DNA from: a virus
Reading direction: 5' to 3' (one strand)
DNA length: 31,085 nt
IMG/VR virus record: IMGVR_UViG_3300004369_000083
Location: 1-31,085 of that record
The notes under the pieces are model-generated. The model was not told the origin of the DNA and ran no database searches. It saw nothing but the letters and a program-made list of their open reading frames with translations. Each line of letters opens with the position of its first letter. Position 1 is the stretch's first letter. Position numbers and translations under genes: made by a program. Shown piece after piece: positions 7,623 through 15,790 of the stretch.

Positions 7623-8095
7623 GTACACGCGCCGTCCACGTTCTGAACACGCTCCGCAACAAGCTAGACGACGAGGGTACGTTCAACGTCGTCAAGGTCT
7701 ACGAGACCGAGAAGTACCGAGACGCGAACAAGATCCGGGTGTACGTCAACGTCATCAGCGACGACAAGACGAACGTCGGATCTGAGACGGCCACGCTGAT
7801 CGACAAGGGCGCGGTCACCTGCGGGATCTACGCCGATTGGATAATACCAAAGGACACGACGAAAGCCGGCACGGGTGCGAGTTCCTACGGCGACGCCGTC
7901 GAGAAGATCGAGGCCGCCATCGCCGAGCTGAACGAGCAGATCAGGTACGACGGCATCGCCGCGACGACGTCACGGTTCCGGACGACGATTTACAACATCG
8001 AGGCGCTGCGGGTCTCTGGCTTTGTCGATGATCTGGAGCAAGAGGGTCGCCTGTACTACGAAGTACGCGTCCACTATGTATCGGAGGCCTTGTGA
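7619..8095 (+). CDS. Tail terminator-like protein
   Basis: A 158-residue alpha/beta protein placed directly after the gp10-like gene and before the tail tube gene, where siphoviruses encode the tail terminator (lambda gpU-like). The N-terminal helix (RAVHVLNTLRNKL), central beta strands (IRVYVNVISDDKT) and the closing LYYEVRVHYVSEAL strand fit the general fold, but no sequence motif is decisive. The functional call therefore rests mainly on gene order. ATG 7619 overlaps the previous stop; the stop overlaps the next GTG. Confidence 0.62.
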   Translation: MSTRAVHVLNTLRNKLDDEGTFNVVKVYETEKYRDANKIRVYVNVISDDKTNVGSETATLIDKGAVTCGIYADWIIPKDTTKAGTGASSYGDAVEKIEAAIAELNEQIRYDGIAATTSRFRTTIYNIEALRVSGFVDDLEQEGRLYYEVRVHYVSEAL

Positions 8096-8328
8096 GGATC
8101 TCAGAGCTGATCGGTCACCTGCACAACATCCGCCGCGAATACGGCGACCTCGAGGTGCGCGTCGATGCGGATCTCTTCCGCGACACCGCCCCGCGTGACA
8201 TCACCAGCCTGTCGGTGGCGGCGTTCTACGTCAAGCCTGTCGCCGACGTCATGATCGGCCAGTACCCAAGCGAAGGCGTCCACCGCGTCGTGATGTACAT
8301 CGGCAATGAACCGAAGCTGAAATTGTGA
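8092..8328 (+). CDS. Small conserved-type phage protein of unknown function
   Basis: A 78-residue protein starting at GTG 8092 (GTGA overlap). It begins MRISELIGHLHNIRREYGDL, a pattern common in small phage and bacterial proteins in which a helix with an L...L..I...YGDLEV block precedes short beta strands. No catalytic residues or membrane segment are visible. It lies between the tail terminator-like gene and a glycosyltransferase. The function is unknown; the gene is supported by tight coupling on both sides. Confidence 0.6.
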   Translation: MRISELIGHLHNIRREYGDLEVRVDADLFRDTAPRDITSLSVAAFYVKPVADVMIGQYPSEGVHRVVMYIGNEPKLKL

Positions 8329-9119
8329 GCAATACGGGGGAAATGATGACTGAAAAAACGAACGCACCAGATGCGACCTCACCACAGGCGACCGCGGCCA
8401 CACCGTGGATCAACCTGTCCATCTGCATCATCGCCAGACCTGACGATGCCGGCTGGATGCCGGAGCTGATGAAATCTATCCCAGCAGGTGTGGAGATCTG
8501 CGTTCTGTGGAACAAGCCGGGCGAATGCGAGGAGTACGACGACGAGGGCGTGAGCAACCTACCCAACGGGACGACCATCCGATACCATCGGTGGACGTGG
8601 ACGGGAGCGTTCTCATTCTCCGAGGCGCGTAACCTTTGCATTAGCTCTGCAAGCCGCGGGTGGATTATGTGGCTCGATGCCGACGACCGGCTCTTGCCAC
8701 ACCAGCACGCCATCCTTGCGAACCTCGACGATACCTACGGCCCCGGCATCGGCGGTCTGTTGTGCGGCGTGACGGGTGTGAACCCGCCGTCGCCGGGAAA
8801 TCCGGAGGGTCAAGTCTATGGCGTACCGCAACCGCGCATATTCCGAAACGGTCACGGCTTCCGTTTTGCTGGTCGCTGCCACGAGCAGATCCGGCCAGCG
8901 ATAGAGAGCGCGGCGTTCCGCGTAATCCCTACGAACATCATGGTCCACCATGTGGGCTATGAAGTCGAGCAGGACGTCATGATCGAGAAGATGCTGCGCA
9001 ACACGAAGCTCCTCGCGCTTCAGCTGGCCAACGACGAGTACAACCTCGCGTTCACGGCCAAGCTGTTACATCGGGATCTTCAGAATTATCTATCATTAAC
9101 TAACGCAACCCCCATTTAG
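8325..9119 (+). CDS. Family 2-like glycosyltransferase (GT-A fold)
   Basis: A 264-residue predicted nucleotide-sugar glycosyltransferase. GTG 8325 overlaps the preceding stop; ATG 8346, six bases after a G-run at 8336-8340, is an alternative start that trims a disordered leader. Motifs in order: LSICIIARPDD strand at about 31-41, GAFSFSEARN at 94-103, the metal-binding DAD at 118-120 in WIMWLDADDRL, and FRFAGRCHEQI with the H-E pair of this GT2 branch. It has no membrane anchor, so it acts in the cytoplasm. Directly upstream of the major tail protein, with another glycosyltransferase on its far side, it most likely sugars a virion protein; a host surface target is the alternative. Confidence 0.82.
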   Translation: MSNTGEMMTEKTNAPDATSPQATAATPWINLSICIIARPDDAGWMPELMKSIPAGVEICVLWNKPGECEEYDDEGVSNLPNGTTIRYHRWTWTGAFSFSEARNLCISSASRGWIMWLDADDRLLPHQHAILANLDDTYGPGIGGLLCGVTGVNPPSPGNPEGQVYGVPQPRIFRNGHGFRFAGRCHEQIRPAIESAAFRVIPTNIMVHHVGYEVEQDVMIEKMLRNTKLLALQLANDEYNLAFTAKLLHRDLQNYLSLTNATPI

Positions 9120-9128
9120 GAGAACGCT

Positions 9129-9701
9129 ATGTCTTTAGCAAATCGCGTACTCGCGGGTGGTAACTGGGTCCGGGCTTTCTCGATCACCGACGGCGCAACG
9201 CCTACGTTGGCCGGTACGGCAGCCCTGAACATCTCGGCGAATATCCTGTCGACGACGGTAACCCGTCAGGACACCGGACAGTACGACGTCAGCGTCGAAC
9301 ACGTCGAGGATACGTCGACCCTCCAGACCTACCTCGAGAACTACATCAGTGTGACCACGTCGACCGCTATCGAGGAGCTGCTGTTCGAAGACGGCACGCG
9401 GGAAGCCGCTGCCACGTCGTCGAACCAGACGCAAGTACTCATCGTGCGCGGTGGTGCTGTCGGCGGCAACGCATCCGTAAACGGTCGCAAGCTGGGCGTA
9501 TTCAACGTCCGCCTGTCGAACACCTCGGGCGGCTGGTCGCAAGCCGGCGAGACGTACAACCGAGTAAGCCTTGAGTACGAGGGATACAAGTCTTCCGGCG
9601 CCTACACAGTTCCGGCTACGTACTTCAACTCGCTGGCTGTCACGCCTACGCAGGTAGTCGTTGGAACGTCCACACCGTACGGCGTGGTCGTCTACTACTA
9701 A
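9129..9701 (+). CDS. Major tail (tube) protein
   Basis: A 190-residue, mostly beta protein, with AGGAG at 9118-9122 before ATG 9129. It is rich in Thr, Ser, Gly and Val, begins with MSLANRVLAGGNWVRAFSI, and ends in beta-type segments (TQVVVGTSTPYGVVVYY). It is the best tube candidate because of its size, its strong ribosome site, and its position before the two chaperone-position ORFs and the tape measure, the standard siphovirus order. Its many Ser and Thr residues would be possible sites for the two neighbouring glycosyltransferases, which is inference. A structured terminator-like element follows the stop. Confidence 0.75.
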   Translation: MSLANRVLAGGNWVRAFSITDGATPTLAGTAALNISANILSTTVTRQDTGQYDVSVEHVEDTSTLQTYLENYISVTTSTAIEELLFEDGTREAAATSSNQTQVLIVRGGAVGGNASVNGRKLGVFNVRLSNTSGGWSQAGETYNRVSLEYEGYKSSGAYTVPATYFNSLAVTPTQVVVGTSTPYGVVVYY

Positions 9702-9708
9702 CCACTCC

Positions 9709-9772
9709 GACCGCATCCGGTCACGGGGTCATGTGCTGCCACCCCCTCAGCCATGGCCCCACCGGTGCGGTC
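9709..9772 (+). terminator. Nested hairpin after the major tail gene (terminator or attenuator-like)
   Basis: The 100-bp gap 9702-9801 contains an outer stem pairing GACCGCATCCGGT (9709-9721) with ACCGGTGCGGTC (9761-9772), with one bulged T. Inside it an inner stem pairs GGGGT (9725-9729) with ACCCC (9741-9745), and a GCCATGGC palindrome lies at 9750-9757. The following bases AGTATTTA are only weakly U-rich. This could be a leaky terminator that lowers expression after the abundant tail protein, or an mRNA-stabilising structure. Confidence 0.6.
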
Positions 9773-9801
9773 AGTATTTAGAAACCATAGGAACGCGCCA
9801 C

Positions 9802-10527
9802 ATGCAACCTACCCTCGCTATCATCGTGCCGACGCTCGACCGGCCCCATAGGGTCGAGCCGCTGGCCATCAGCCACATCGCCTCGGAGGTCCACATCGGC
9901 GCCGGGGCTACGCTGTATTTTGTCGTCGACCCCTTCGACGAGGCGCAGCTGCTGGAGATCGACCGCGTCGTGGATAAATACCCGTCGCACTGTGCTAAGA
10001 TACTCACCAAGCACGCCGGCCCGTCATCGTTTGCGCACAAGTGCAACCTTGCAGTACGGGAAACTACTGAAGACTGGCTCCTATTCGTCGGCGACGACGT
10101 GTCGTTCTCGCGCAACTGGTTTGCGAAGGCGACGAAGGTTTCTGAGGAGCACGACGCCCGGTTCATCAGCACGAATGATATGGCCAACCCCTACGTCATG
10201 AGCGGCGTCCACGCCGTCCATCCGCTGATCCGCAGAGACTACATCGACGAGGGCCTAACGTTCGACAAGACCCCAGGCGTGGTAGCTTGTGAGGAGTACG
10301 GCCACTGGTTCGTAGATAACGAGTGGACGCGCGTCGCCAAGGCCGACGGGGAGTTCGCCTTCGCCAAGTTCGCGGTCATCAGACACCACCACCCGATATT
10401 TGACTCTAGCACCAAGTACGACGACACGTACCGCAGGGGGCAAGCCAAGCAAATCGACGATTTGAAAACATGGGAGCGCCGACTGCAGGCGTTCCAATCA
10501 ATTCACACCATACCGGATGCGCAATGA
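9802..10527 (+). CDS. Second glycosyltransferase, family 2-like
   Basis: A 241-residue protein starting at ATG 9802 with AGGAA at 9789-9793; the frame opens further upstream, but that part crosses the hairpin region. It begins with a GT-A-type strand and loop (TLAIIVPTLDRPHR), carries a CNLAVRETTEDWLLFVGDDV block with the acidic metal-site motif GDD at 97-99, and later has an acceptor-side stretch EEYGHWFVDNEW. It differs clearly from the glycosyltransferase at 8325, so the two are not a recent duplication. It acts in the cytoplasm (no membrane segment). The pair brackets the tail tube gene, pointing to virion glycosylation. The stop overlaps the next gene by ATGA. Confidence 0.78.
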   Translation: MQPTLAIIVPTLDRPHRVEPLAISHIASEVHIGAGATLYFVVDPFDEAQLLEIDRVVDKYPSHCAKILTKHAGPSSFAHKCNLAVRETTEDWLLFVGDDVSFSRNWFAKATKVSEEHDARFISTNDMANPYVMSGVHAVHPLIRRDYIDEGLTFDKTPGVVACEEYGHWFVDNEWTRVAKADGEFAFAKFAVIRHHHPIFDSSTKYDDTYRRGQAKQIDDLKTWERRLQAFQSIHTIPDAQ

Positions 10528-11033
10528 AACTAACCTTTACATCGGGGACAAGGGAAGTTCCCACCAAGACGATGATCACGCGGAAGCTGCTAACAGCCGT
10601 TTCTCCGCACGTAGACGCATTACGTGAGGCTGGGCGAAACAAAGCCCTTCAGGAGGCTCTTATGGAGCAACCAGCGGCAGTATCGTACTTGACCGGCGAC
10701 TGGATCGCACAGAAGCGTCGCGAGTACGTGGAGGCCTACCCCAATGCAGATGCCAAGTTCGTCAACGAACAGGTCCAGAAGGCCCTCGCCGGAGCGCTGA
10801 CTGAAGAGTTCCCCGCGGTGTTCCGTGCAATGACCAACCCATCGACCGAGATCGAGTTCGACAACGAGGCAGCCGTCAACGCCGCCTGCGCCTTGTGCCG
10901 GGTGATCCTCGAGACGTCGACGATGACGACTGATGAACTGACGGAGCTGGATGCCGTGGGCTTCTGGGACGAGCAGGACCTCGAGGAGGTGGTCGCAGCT
11001 GTGAACGACTTTCGAACGAAGGCTAAACTCTGA
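10524..11033 (+). CDS. Tail assembly chaperone candidate (gpG position)
   Basis: A 169-residue soluble, acidic, mainly helical protein. ATG 10524 overlaps the glycosyltransferase stop; an earlier in-frame opening at 10470 lies inside that gene. The position, two genes before the tape measure and after the tail tube, is that of the lambda gpG-type chaperone that coats the tape measure during assembly. No conserved motif can be shown by eye. The following ORF is in the +1 frame, and no canonical -1 slippery heptamer is visible at the junction. Confidence 0.65.
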   Translation: MKLTFTSGTREVPTKTMITRKLLTAVSPHVDALREAGRNKALQEALMEQPAAVSYLTGDWIAQKRREYVEAYPNADAKFVNEQVQKALAGALTEEFPAVFRAMTNPSTEIEFDNEAAVNAACALCRVILETSTMTTDELTELDAVGFWDEQDLEEVVAAVNDFRTKAKL

Positions 11034-11034
11034 G

Positions 11035-11349
11035 ATGAGTCTTCTCCGCGACATACAGGAGGACTATAAGATCCTGTCGGCCCAGCCCCTCGACGACGAA
11101 GGGCAGCCCCTGCCCGAGCGGGAGACAGGCTTCGGGCTGATCCCACCGGCAGAGCATGACCGCCTCACAGCCATGACGATCGCCGAGGTGTGGAGGACCA
11201 CTCCCGAGGAACAGCTGGAGACTATCCCGGCCTCCGAGTTCCTGCGCCGGCTGGCGCTGGTGCGGGCTAAATCATGGTCGCAGCCCACACGTGAGCAGAT
11301 GCGGATGAATCGACTGGAGCGGCAGGAACGGAAGCGGATGCGGCGGTAG
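11035..11349 (+). CDS. Second tail assembly chaperone-position protein (gpT position)
   Basis: A 104-residue protein starting at ATG 11035, two bases after the previous stop (TGAGATG), so re-initiation is likely; there is no clear ribosome site of its own. It is charged and Arg-rich at the C-terminus (REQMRMNRLERQERKRMRR). In many siphoviruses this place holds the frameshift extension of the first chaperone. Here this frame is open upstream only back to 11005, so a +1 (or -2) shift within 11005-11033 could fuse the two, but nothing proves it. A separate protein is the default reading. Confidence 0.6.
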   Translation: MSLLRDIQEDYKILSAQPLDDEGQPLPERETGFGLIPPAEHDRLTAMTIAEVWRTTPEEQLETIPASEFLRRLALVRAKSWSQPTREQMRMNRLERQERKRMRR

Positions 11350-11355
11350 AAATCA

Positions 11356-11463
11356 GGTCAGGGGGAGGGGAGGGGGAGGGATAATTACTATAGAGCATAG
11401 AGATAGATCATAGTATATATAGGAAGTGCAAAAATCTAGTCACCTCTCCCCCACCCACCCCCA
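11356..11463 (+). repeat. Inverted-pair element, copy A: G-tract, AT-rich core, C-tract
   Basis: This fills most of the 143-bp gap before the tape measure gene. It begins with a G-quadruplex-type tract (11361-11380, four G-runs of 5, 4, 5 and 3 separated by single A). A core follows with TAATTACTATAGAG and TATATATAGGA, then GTGCAAAAA, and it ends with GTCACCTCTCCCCC and more C-runs. The reverse complement of 26164-26272 matches along its length: 11356-11395 is identical (40 bp), and 11439-11452 and the TATATATAGGA block match too. TTATCCCTC, matching six of nine bases of a DnaA box, lies on the minus strand at 11376-11384. The function is unknown; origin, terminus, recombination or regulatory roles are possible. 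Confidence 0.85.
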
Positions 11464-11492
11464 GCCTATGCAGATACTAAACAGGAGTAAAA

Positions 11493-14400
11493 ATGGCAAC
11501 GTTTACCAATGACCTAACCCTCGACGTCAAGCCGTTTCTCGAAGCCCTCAAGCGGGCCACCGCAGCCGCTGGCGGCGACGTTAAGAAGCTCGAGGCCGAG
11601 CTGCAGGGAATCGAGGCGGACATTAAGATTCAAGCCGATAGCAGTGCTGCTCAGTCGGCTATCGCTGCCGTGGCGGCAGAGGCGCGCGGAATAGCCGACG
11701 CACAGGTGACTGTGGACGTCGATACCGACGGCGCGGTCAACAACTTGAGATCGTTGGAAGGCAAAGCCAAGCAAGCCGCAGGCGGAGTAGAGGCGGCGTT
11801 TGCCGGCGTCGGCGAAAACCTAGCCGCGTCGATTGCTGGCGGCCTAGCTGGTGGCGGCATTGCAGCTCTCGCACAGTCGGGGATCGCTGCAATAACGGGG
11901 GCGTTTGGATCGGCAGTAGACTCGGGCCGCGAGTTTATCGCATCGCAAAAAGACCTCGCCGCGGCCACAGGTGCGACGGGCGAAGAGCTGGCGGGGTTGC
12001 AACAAGCCGCCAAGGACGCTTTCATCGGCGGCGTGGGAGAGTCGATAGGCGAAGCTACGAAGATCATTCAGCAATCTCGCAACCTGCTAGGCGACGTCTT
12101 CAACCCTGAACAGCTCGCGCAATTTTCAACGCAAGCCGCGGCTCTGGGTAACCTTTACGACAAAGACGTGAACGAGGTCATCCTCAAATCGTCGTCGTTC
12201 GTTAAACAGTTTGGCTTGGACTCCCAACGTGCAAGCGAGCTTGTGGCGTTGGGTCTACGAGATGCCGGCACAGCTCAGGACGATTTCCTTGATTCGATCG
12301 CCGAGTATAGCCAACTTGCAAAAGATGCCGGCTTCTCCGCTGAGGAGTTCGTTGGCTTGTTGACACGCGGCGGCGAGGAAGGCGTGTTTAACACGGACAA
12401 GATCGCCGACTCGCTCAAGGAAGCACAGATCCGACTGCAGGCCGGAGACATCACGAAGGCTATCACCGATCTAGGCGGCAAGGTCCCCGCCGCCCTTGGA
12501 AAGTCGATTTCCGAAATCGTAAAACTAGGCGAGCAGGGTCAGCTCTCGGTGAAGGAAGTTCTTGAGCAATCGGCGCAAGTTATAGAGACATCGTTCGCCG
12601 CCGGTGAGATAGGCCCCCAGCTACGCTCGCAACTACAGATTGCAATTGCGGGAACCCCCGCCGAGGATTTAGGCGCTGAGTTATACGGCAAGTTTTTTGG
12701 CGCCCCGATCGATACTGACCAGATCATCGCCAACGCACAGAGCGCAGGTCAAGCGGCTTCGCAGGCTGCGGGGCAATACCTAACATTCGACACCTTTATC
12801 AAGGAATTTCAACTCGCATTTGCGGAAGTCTCGGCGGTTATTCTCCAAATCGTCTCCGACGTCTTCCCGCGAATCAAGGCGGCATTTGAAACAGTCGTGA
12901 CCGCATTACGGCCGACCTTCGAACTGATCGCGACGATATTCGGCGGCGCTATTATGGTGGCGATCGACTTCATCATCGGAGCCGTAGCCGGATTAGGTCA
13001 AGGCCTCCTGATTTTGCAACCCATCATCCCGTTTTTGATTGCTGGCTTCGCCGCTTGGGCGGTGGCTACAAACGCTGCGGCGATAGCATCCGGAATAGCT
13101 ACAATCGCCACTGCGGCATTCAATGCCGTTTTGGCTGCTAACCCGATCGGACTCGCCGTCGTTGCCGTGGCCGCGTTGACCGCTGGTCTTGGTTTGCTGA
13201 TTGACGCTTTGGAGGATACCGCCGCCGAGCAGATGGAGGTAGCCGAGGCGCAAAAGGAAAGCCTCGAAACGCAAATAGAGAGCAACGAAGCGAACCAGAA
13301 AGCCGTTGAGGGAACGCAACAGTTAGCCAAGCGATTCGAAGAGCTGGCAAAGAAAACCAACCGAAGCAAGGAAGAAACCGACGAACTACGCAAGATTCAG
13401 AACCAACTTGAGAAACAATACCCTGACCTGATCGACCAAACAAAATCATTTGAGCAGAACCTCGAGGGCGTGAGTCAGGTTGGTAAGCGAGCCGCCACCG
13501 AACTCGATGGCCTCAAGGAAAGCGCTGTCGGTTTGGAGAAGTCTCTTGACGAAACAAACAAACGGATTATAGCGCTGCGCCGTGACATCGCTCTCGAGGA
13601 TTTACAAGAATCGTTCGGAGATTTCAACCTGTTCGGTCTTGGCGACGAAACTACATTTCGCGGCGAACTTCGTGACAGGGTGAACGCTTTTGAGAAAGCG
13701 CTAAAGTCGGCATCTGGTGAAGAGCAGATCCGGGCAGCGTCGCAAGCTCTAAACAGTTTTCTAAACAAGCAAGGCGAACGTCTTGACGATGCAAAACAAC
13801 TAAACGAAATTTACGGGCTGATTGCCAAGTCGGAACAGGCGGCAATCGCTGCGATACAAGCCCAGACGAAAGCGGCGAAAGAACGCAACGATGTTCCACC
13901 GCCAAAGCCACCGCCAAAGCCGCCACCACCGCCAGACGATAAAAAAACCAAGACGCAACTTGAGCTGGCTCTTGCCAGATACAAAGAAATCGAGGCGTCA
14001 CAGAAGTCGCTGCTTGATCAAGACTTAAAACGTCTCCAGTTACGAAAGGACTTGAGCGCTGAAGAAAAGAGCGCTGCGGAGCAACTCGCCAAGATAACAG
14101 TCTCGCGCAAACTTCAGCAGGAAGCACGCGAGGTTTTCAAGACAACAACGGACCAGTTCGGTCTCTTTGTTTCTACGAGCCTTCGCTTGGTAGGGACGGA
14201 AACCGAAGCGGAAATCCGCGACATCTTTACAAAGTTAGCAGTCAACGCGCCGCAGATCCCGCTTGTCGTTGATCCAACAAGCTCCGACAGAGCCTTCGCA
14301 ATATTGCAAGAGCTGCGACCAGCCATACCCATAACGTTAGAACCACCCAAGCCCGGAAGATTTGAGAAAAACTTTGAGAGTCTGGCGCAGCGTCTTGCCG

Positions 14401-15323
14401 AAGGTGTCGCAGGTGTTTTCAAAACAACGACGGATACCCAAGCCGCAGAACTTGACAAGCAAGAAGACAACCTCAAGGCGCAGCTGAAGCGCAACGAGAT
14501 CAGCTACCAAGAATACTCCGCCAAGCTGATCGAAATAGACGAAAAGAGAACCCAAAAAACAGCAGGGTTCGGTGCGCTGCTATCGGCGGCGCTTGGCGCG
14601 GTCGGTGCGAGTGCTGCGGAGCTGGCGGCGGCGTCGTTTGACAAGGTCGGCAAGTCGGCAGACGCTGCCTACAAAATAGCCACCGAAGGCGCAAGCCTTT
14701 CTCAAGACGAGTTCAACAAGCTCAAACAACAAACCCTCACCGTCGGCGACACCTTCGCCGAGCTGGGCCTGGCCGCTGGTGCAACCTTCGCCGGCATGGT
14801 TGCCGACGGTGCGAGCGCTACGGATGCGCTGGCCCAAACGCTAAAGCAAACACTCAAGGCGGCCGTGTCGGCGTTCATCCCGACGATCTTCGCCAACTTC
14901 CTTGCCTTCATCCCGCCACCGTTCAACGTGATAGCGGCTACGGCAGCCGTGGGGATCCTCAACGGACTAATCGACCGGTACCTCGCCTTCGAACAGGGCG
15001 GCCTTGTGCCGGGCGGTGAGCAGCTGATCAGGGTCAACGAGGCGGGCAACGAGTTCGTAATGAACGCCAAGTCGACGAAGAAATACCTCCCAGTGCTGGA
15101 GGCGATGAACTCCGGCCGTGACATCTCGATGGTCGGCTCCGACATGCTGGCAACCTTGGACACGCGCCTTGAGCGTGTCGAGAACGCCATCCGCGGGCTG
15201 GGGTCGGAGATCAACAGGCGGACACGCATCGAGGGCGAGCTGGTCTTCGCAGGCGGCGCCAATACCCTCGTCGGCACGTTCGACACCATCAGTACGTACA
15301 ACAAACGCCGGAGGCTGAAGTAA
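11493..15323 (+). CDS. Tape measure protein
   Basis: The largest gene: 1276 residues, setting tail length (at about 0.15 nm per residue, near 190 nm). GGAG at 11484-11487 precedes ATG 11493. The N-terminal part is Ala-rich and helical. Residues about 440-570 form a long hydrophobic stretch with several membrane-type segments, which suits DNA passage through the host membrane. A charged coiled-coil region follows (about 575-690). Residues about 801-813 are a Pro/Lys-rich linker. The C-terminal segment (about 1160-1200) has the family-typical FEQGGLVPGGEQLIRVNEAG pattern followed by EFVMNAKSTKKYLP. No lytic domain was seen. Confidence 0.93.
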   Translation: MATFTNDLTLDVKPFLEALKRATAAAGGDVKKLEAELQGIEADIKIQADSSAAQSAIAAVAAEARGIADAQVTVDVDTDGAVNNLRSLEGKAKQAAGGVEAAFAGVGENLAASIAGGLAGGGIAALAQSGIAAITGAFGSAVDSGREFIASQKDLAAATGATGEELAGLQQAAKDAFIGGVGESIGEATKIIQQSRNLLGDVFNPEQLAQFSTQAAALGNLYDKDVNEVILKSSSFVKQFGLDSQRASELVALGLRDAGTAQDDFLDSIAEYSQLAKDAGFSAEEFVGLLTRGGEEGVFNTDKIADSLKEAQIRLQAGDITKAITDLGGKVPAALGKSISEIVKLGEQGQLSVKEVLEQSAQVIETSFAAGEIGPQLRSQLQIAIAGTPAEDLGAELYGKFFGAPIDTDQIIANAQSAGQAASQAAGQYLTFDTFIKEFQLAFAEVSAVILQIVSDVFPRIKAAFETVVTALRPTFELIATIFGGAIMVAIDFIIGAVAGLGQGLLILQPIIPFLIAGFAAWAVATNAAAIASGIATIATAAFNAVLAANPIGLAVVAVAALTAGLGLLIDALEDTAAEQMEVAEAQKESLETQIESNEANQKAVEGTQQLAKRFEELAKKTNRSKEETDELRKIQNQLEKQYPDLIDQTKSFEQNLEGVSQVGKRAATELDGLKESAVGLEKSLDETNKRIIALRRDIALEDLQESFGDFNLFGLGDETTFRGELRDRVNAFEKALKSASGEEQIRAASQALNSFLNKQGERLDDAKQLNEIYGLIAKSEQAAIAAIQAQTKAAKERNDVPPPKPPPKPPPPPDDKKTKTQLELALARYKEIEASQKSLLDQDLKRLQLRKDLSAEEKSAAEQLAKITVSRKLQQEAREVFKTTTDQFGLFVSTSLRLVGTETEAEIRDIFTKLAVNAPQIPLVVDPTSSDRAFAILQELRPAIPITLEPPKPGRFEKNFESLAQRLAEGVAGVFKTTTDTQAAELDKQEDNLKAQLKRNEISYQEYSAKLIEIDEKRTQKTAGFGALLSAALGAVGASAAELAAASFDKVGKSADAAYKIATEGASLSQDEFNKLKQQTLTVGDTFAELGLAAGATFAGMVADGASATDALAQTLKQTLKAAVSAFIPTIFANFLAFIPPPFNVIAATAAVGILNGLIDRYLAFEQGGLVPGGEQLIRVNEAGNEFVMNAKSTKKYLPVLEAMNSGRDISMVGSDMLATLDTRLERVENAIRGLGSEINRRTRIEGELVFAGGANTLVGTFDTISTYNKRRRLK

Positions 15324-15790
15324 TGGCAAACGCAAACTGGACGGCGATCATCTACGGCGCTGACGAGGACACGGGGACGATCCCGTACGACTCCGTCTCG
15401 ACGTCAACGCTGGGGACGTACACCGGCGCGACGAATAAGACCGCCTACATCGTCGCACCGCAGCGGCAGTGGTCATTCGAGTTCTTAGAAGTCGAGACCG
15501 TCGGCGGGTGGAAATCATCACGCCAGCGCAGGCGGCCTATCTGGCAGATCGAGTTATACCCGGCGACGTGGACGGCTGGTGGCGATCAGGATCTCGGAGA
15601 CTTGGACGACATCACCGCGGTACTCGAGAAGCCGTATCTTTGGGTTCGCATCGTCACGCCTGATCGGTCGTATCCGTCGAGCGCAGGTACGGCCCACCCG
15701 GTCATCGTTACCGAGTGGAGCGAGCAGATCAACAGAGCCAGCGGTACGCGGACGATAACGATAGGGCTGCAACATCGGGGGATCAGCTGA
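15323..15790 (+). CDS. Minor tail protein of unknown family
   Basis: A 155-residue protein whose ATG overlaps the tape measure stop (TAATG). Aromatic and beta-type segments (WTAIIYGADED, AYIVAPQRQWSFEFLEV, PIWQIELYPATW) suggest a compact beta domain. Directly after the tape measure, siphoviruses encode the distal tail protein or small tip proteins, so a tail-tip role is inferred from order. No specific motif was recognised. Its stop overlaps the next start (TGATG). Confidence 0.62.
   Translation: MANANWTAIIYGADEDTGTIPYDSVSTSTLGTYTGATNKTAYIVAPQRQWSFEFLEVETVGGWKSSRQRRRPIWQIELYPATWTAGGDQDLGDLDDITAVLEKPYLWVRIVTPDRSYPSSAGTAHPVIVTEWSEQINRASGTRTITIGLQHRGIS

Noticed and set aside
9661-9801. N-terminal extension of the second glycosyltransferase
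   Set aside because: The extra codons cross the nested hairpin and the previous gene end, give a low-complexity Arg/His/Pro sequence, and ATG 9802 has its own ribosome site and begins exactly at the fold's first strand.
11381-11395. T7-type phage promoter likeness (TAATTACTATAG) in both inverted elements
   Set aside because: Only the TAAT and CTATAG ends resemble single-subunit polymerase promoters, spacing is wrong, and the genome has no such RNA polymerase gene. In copy B it would also point away from all genes.
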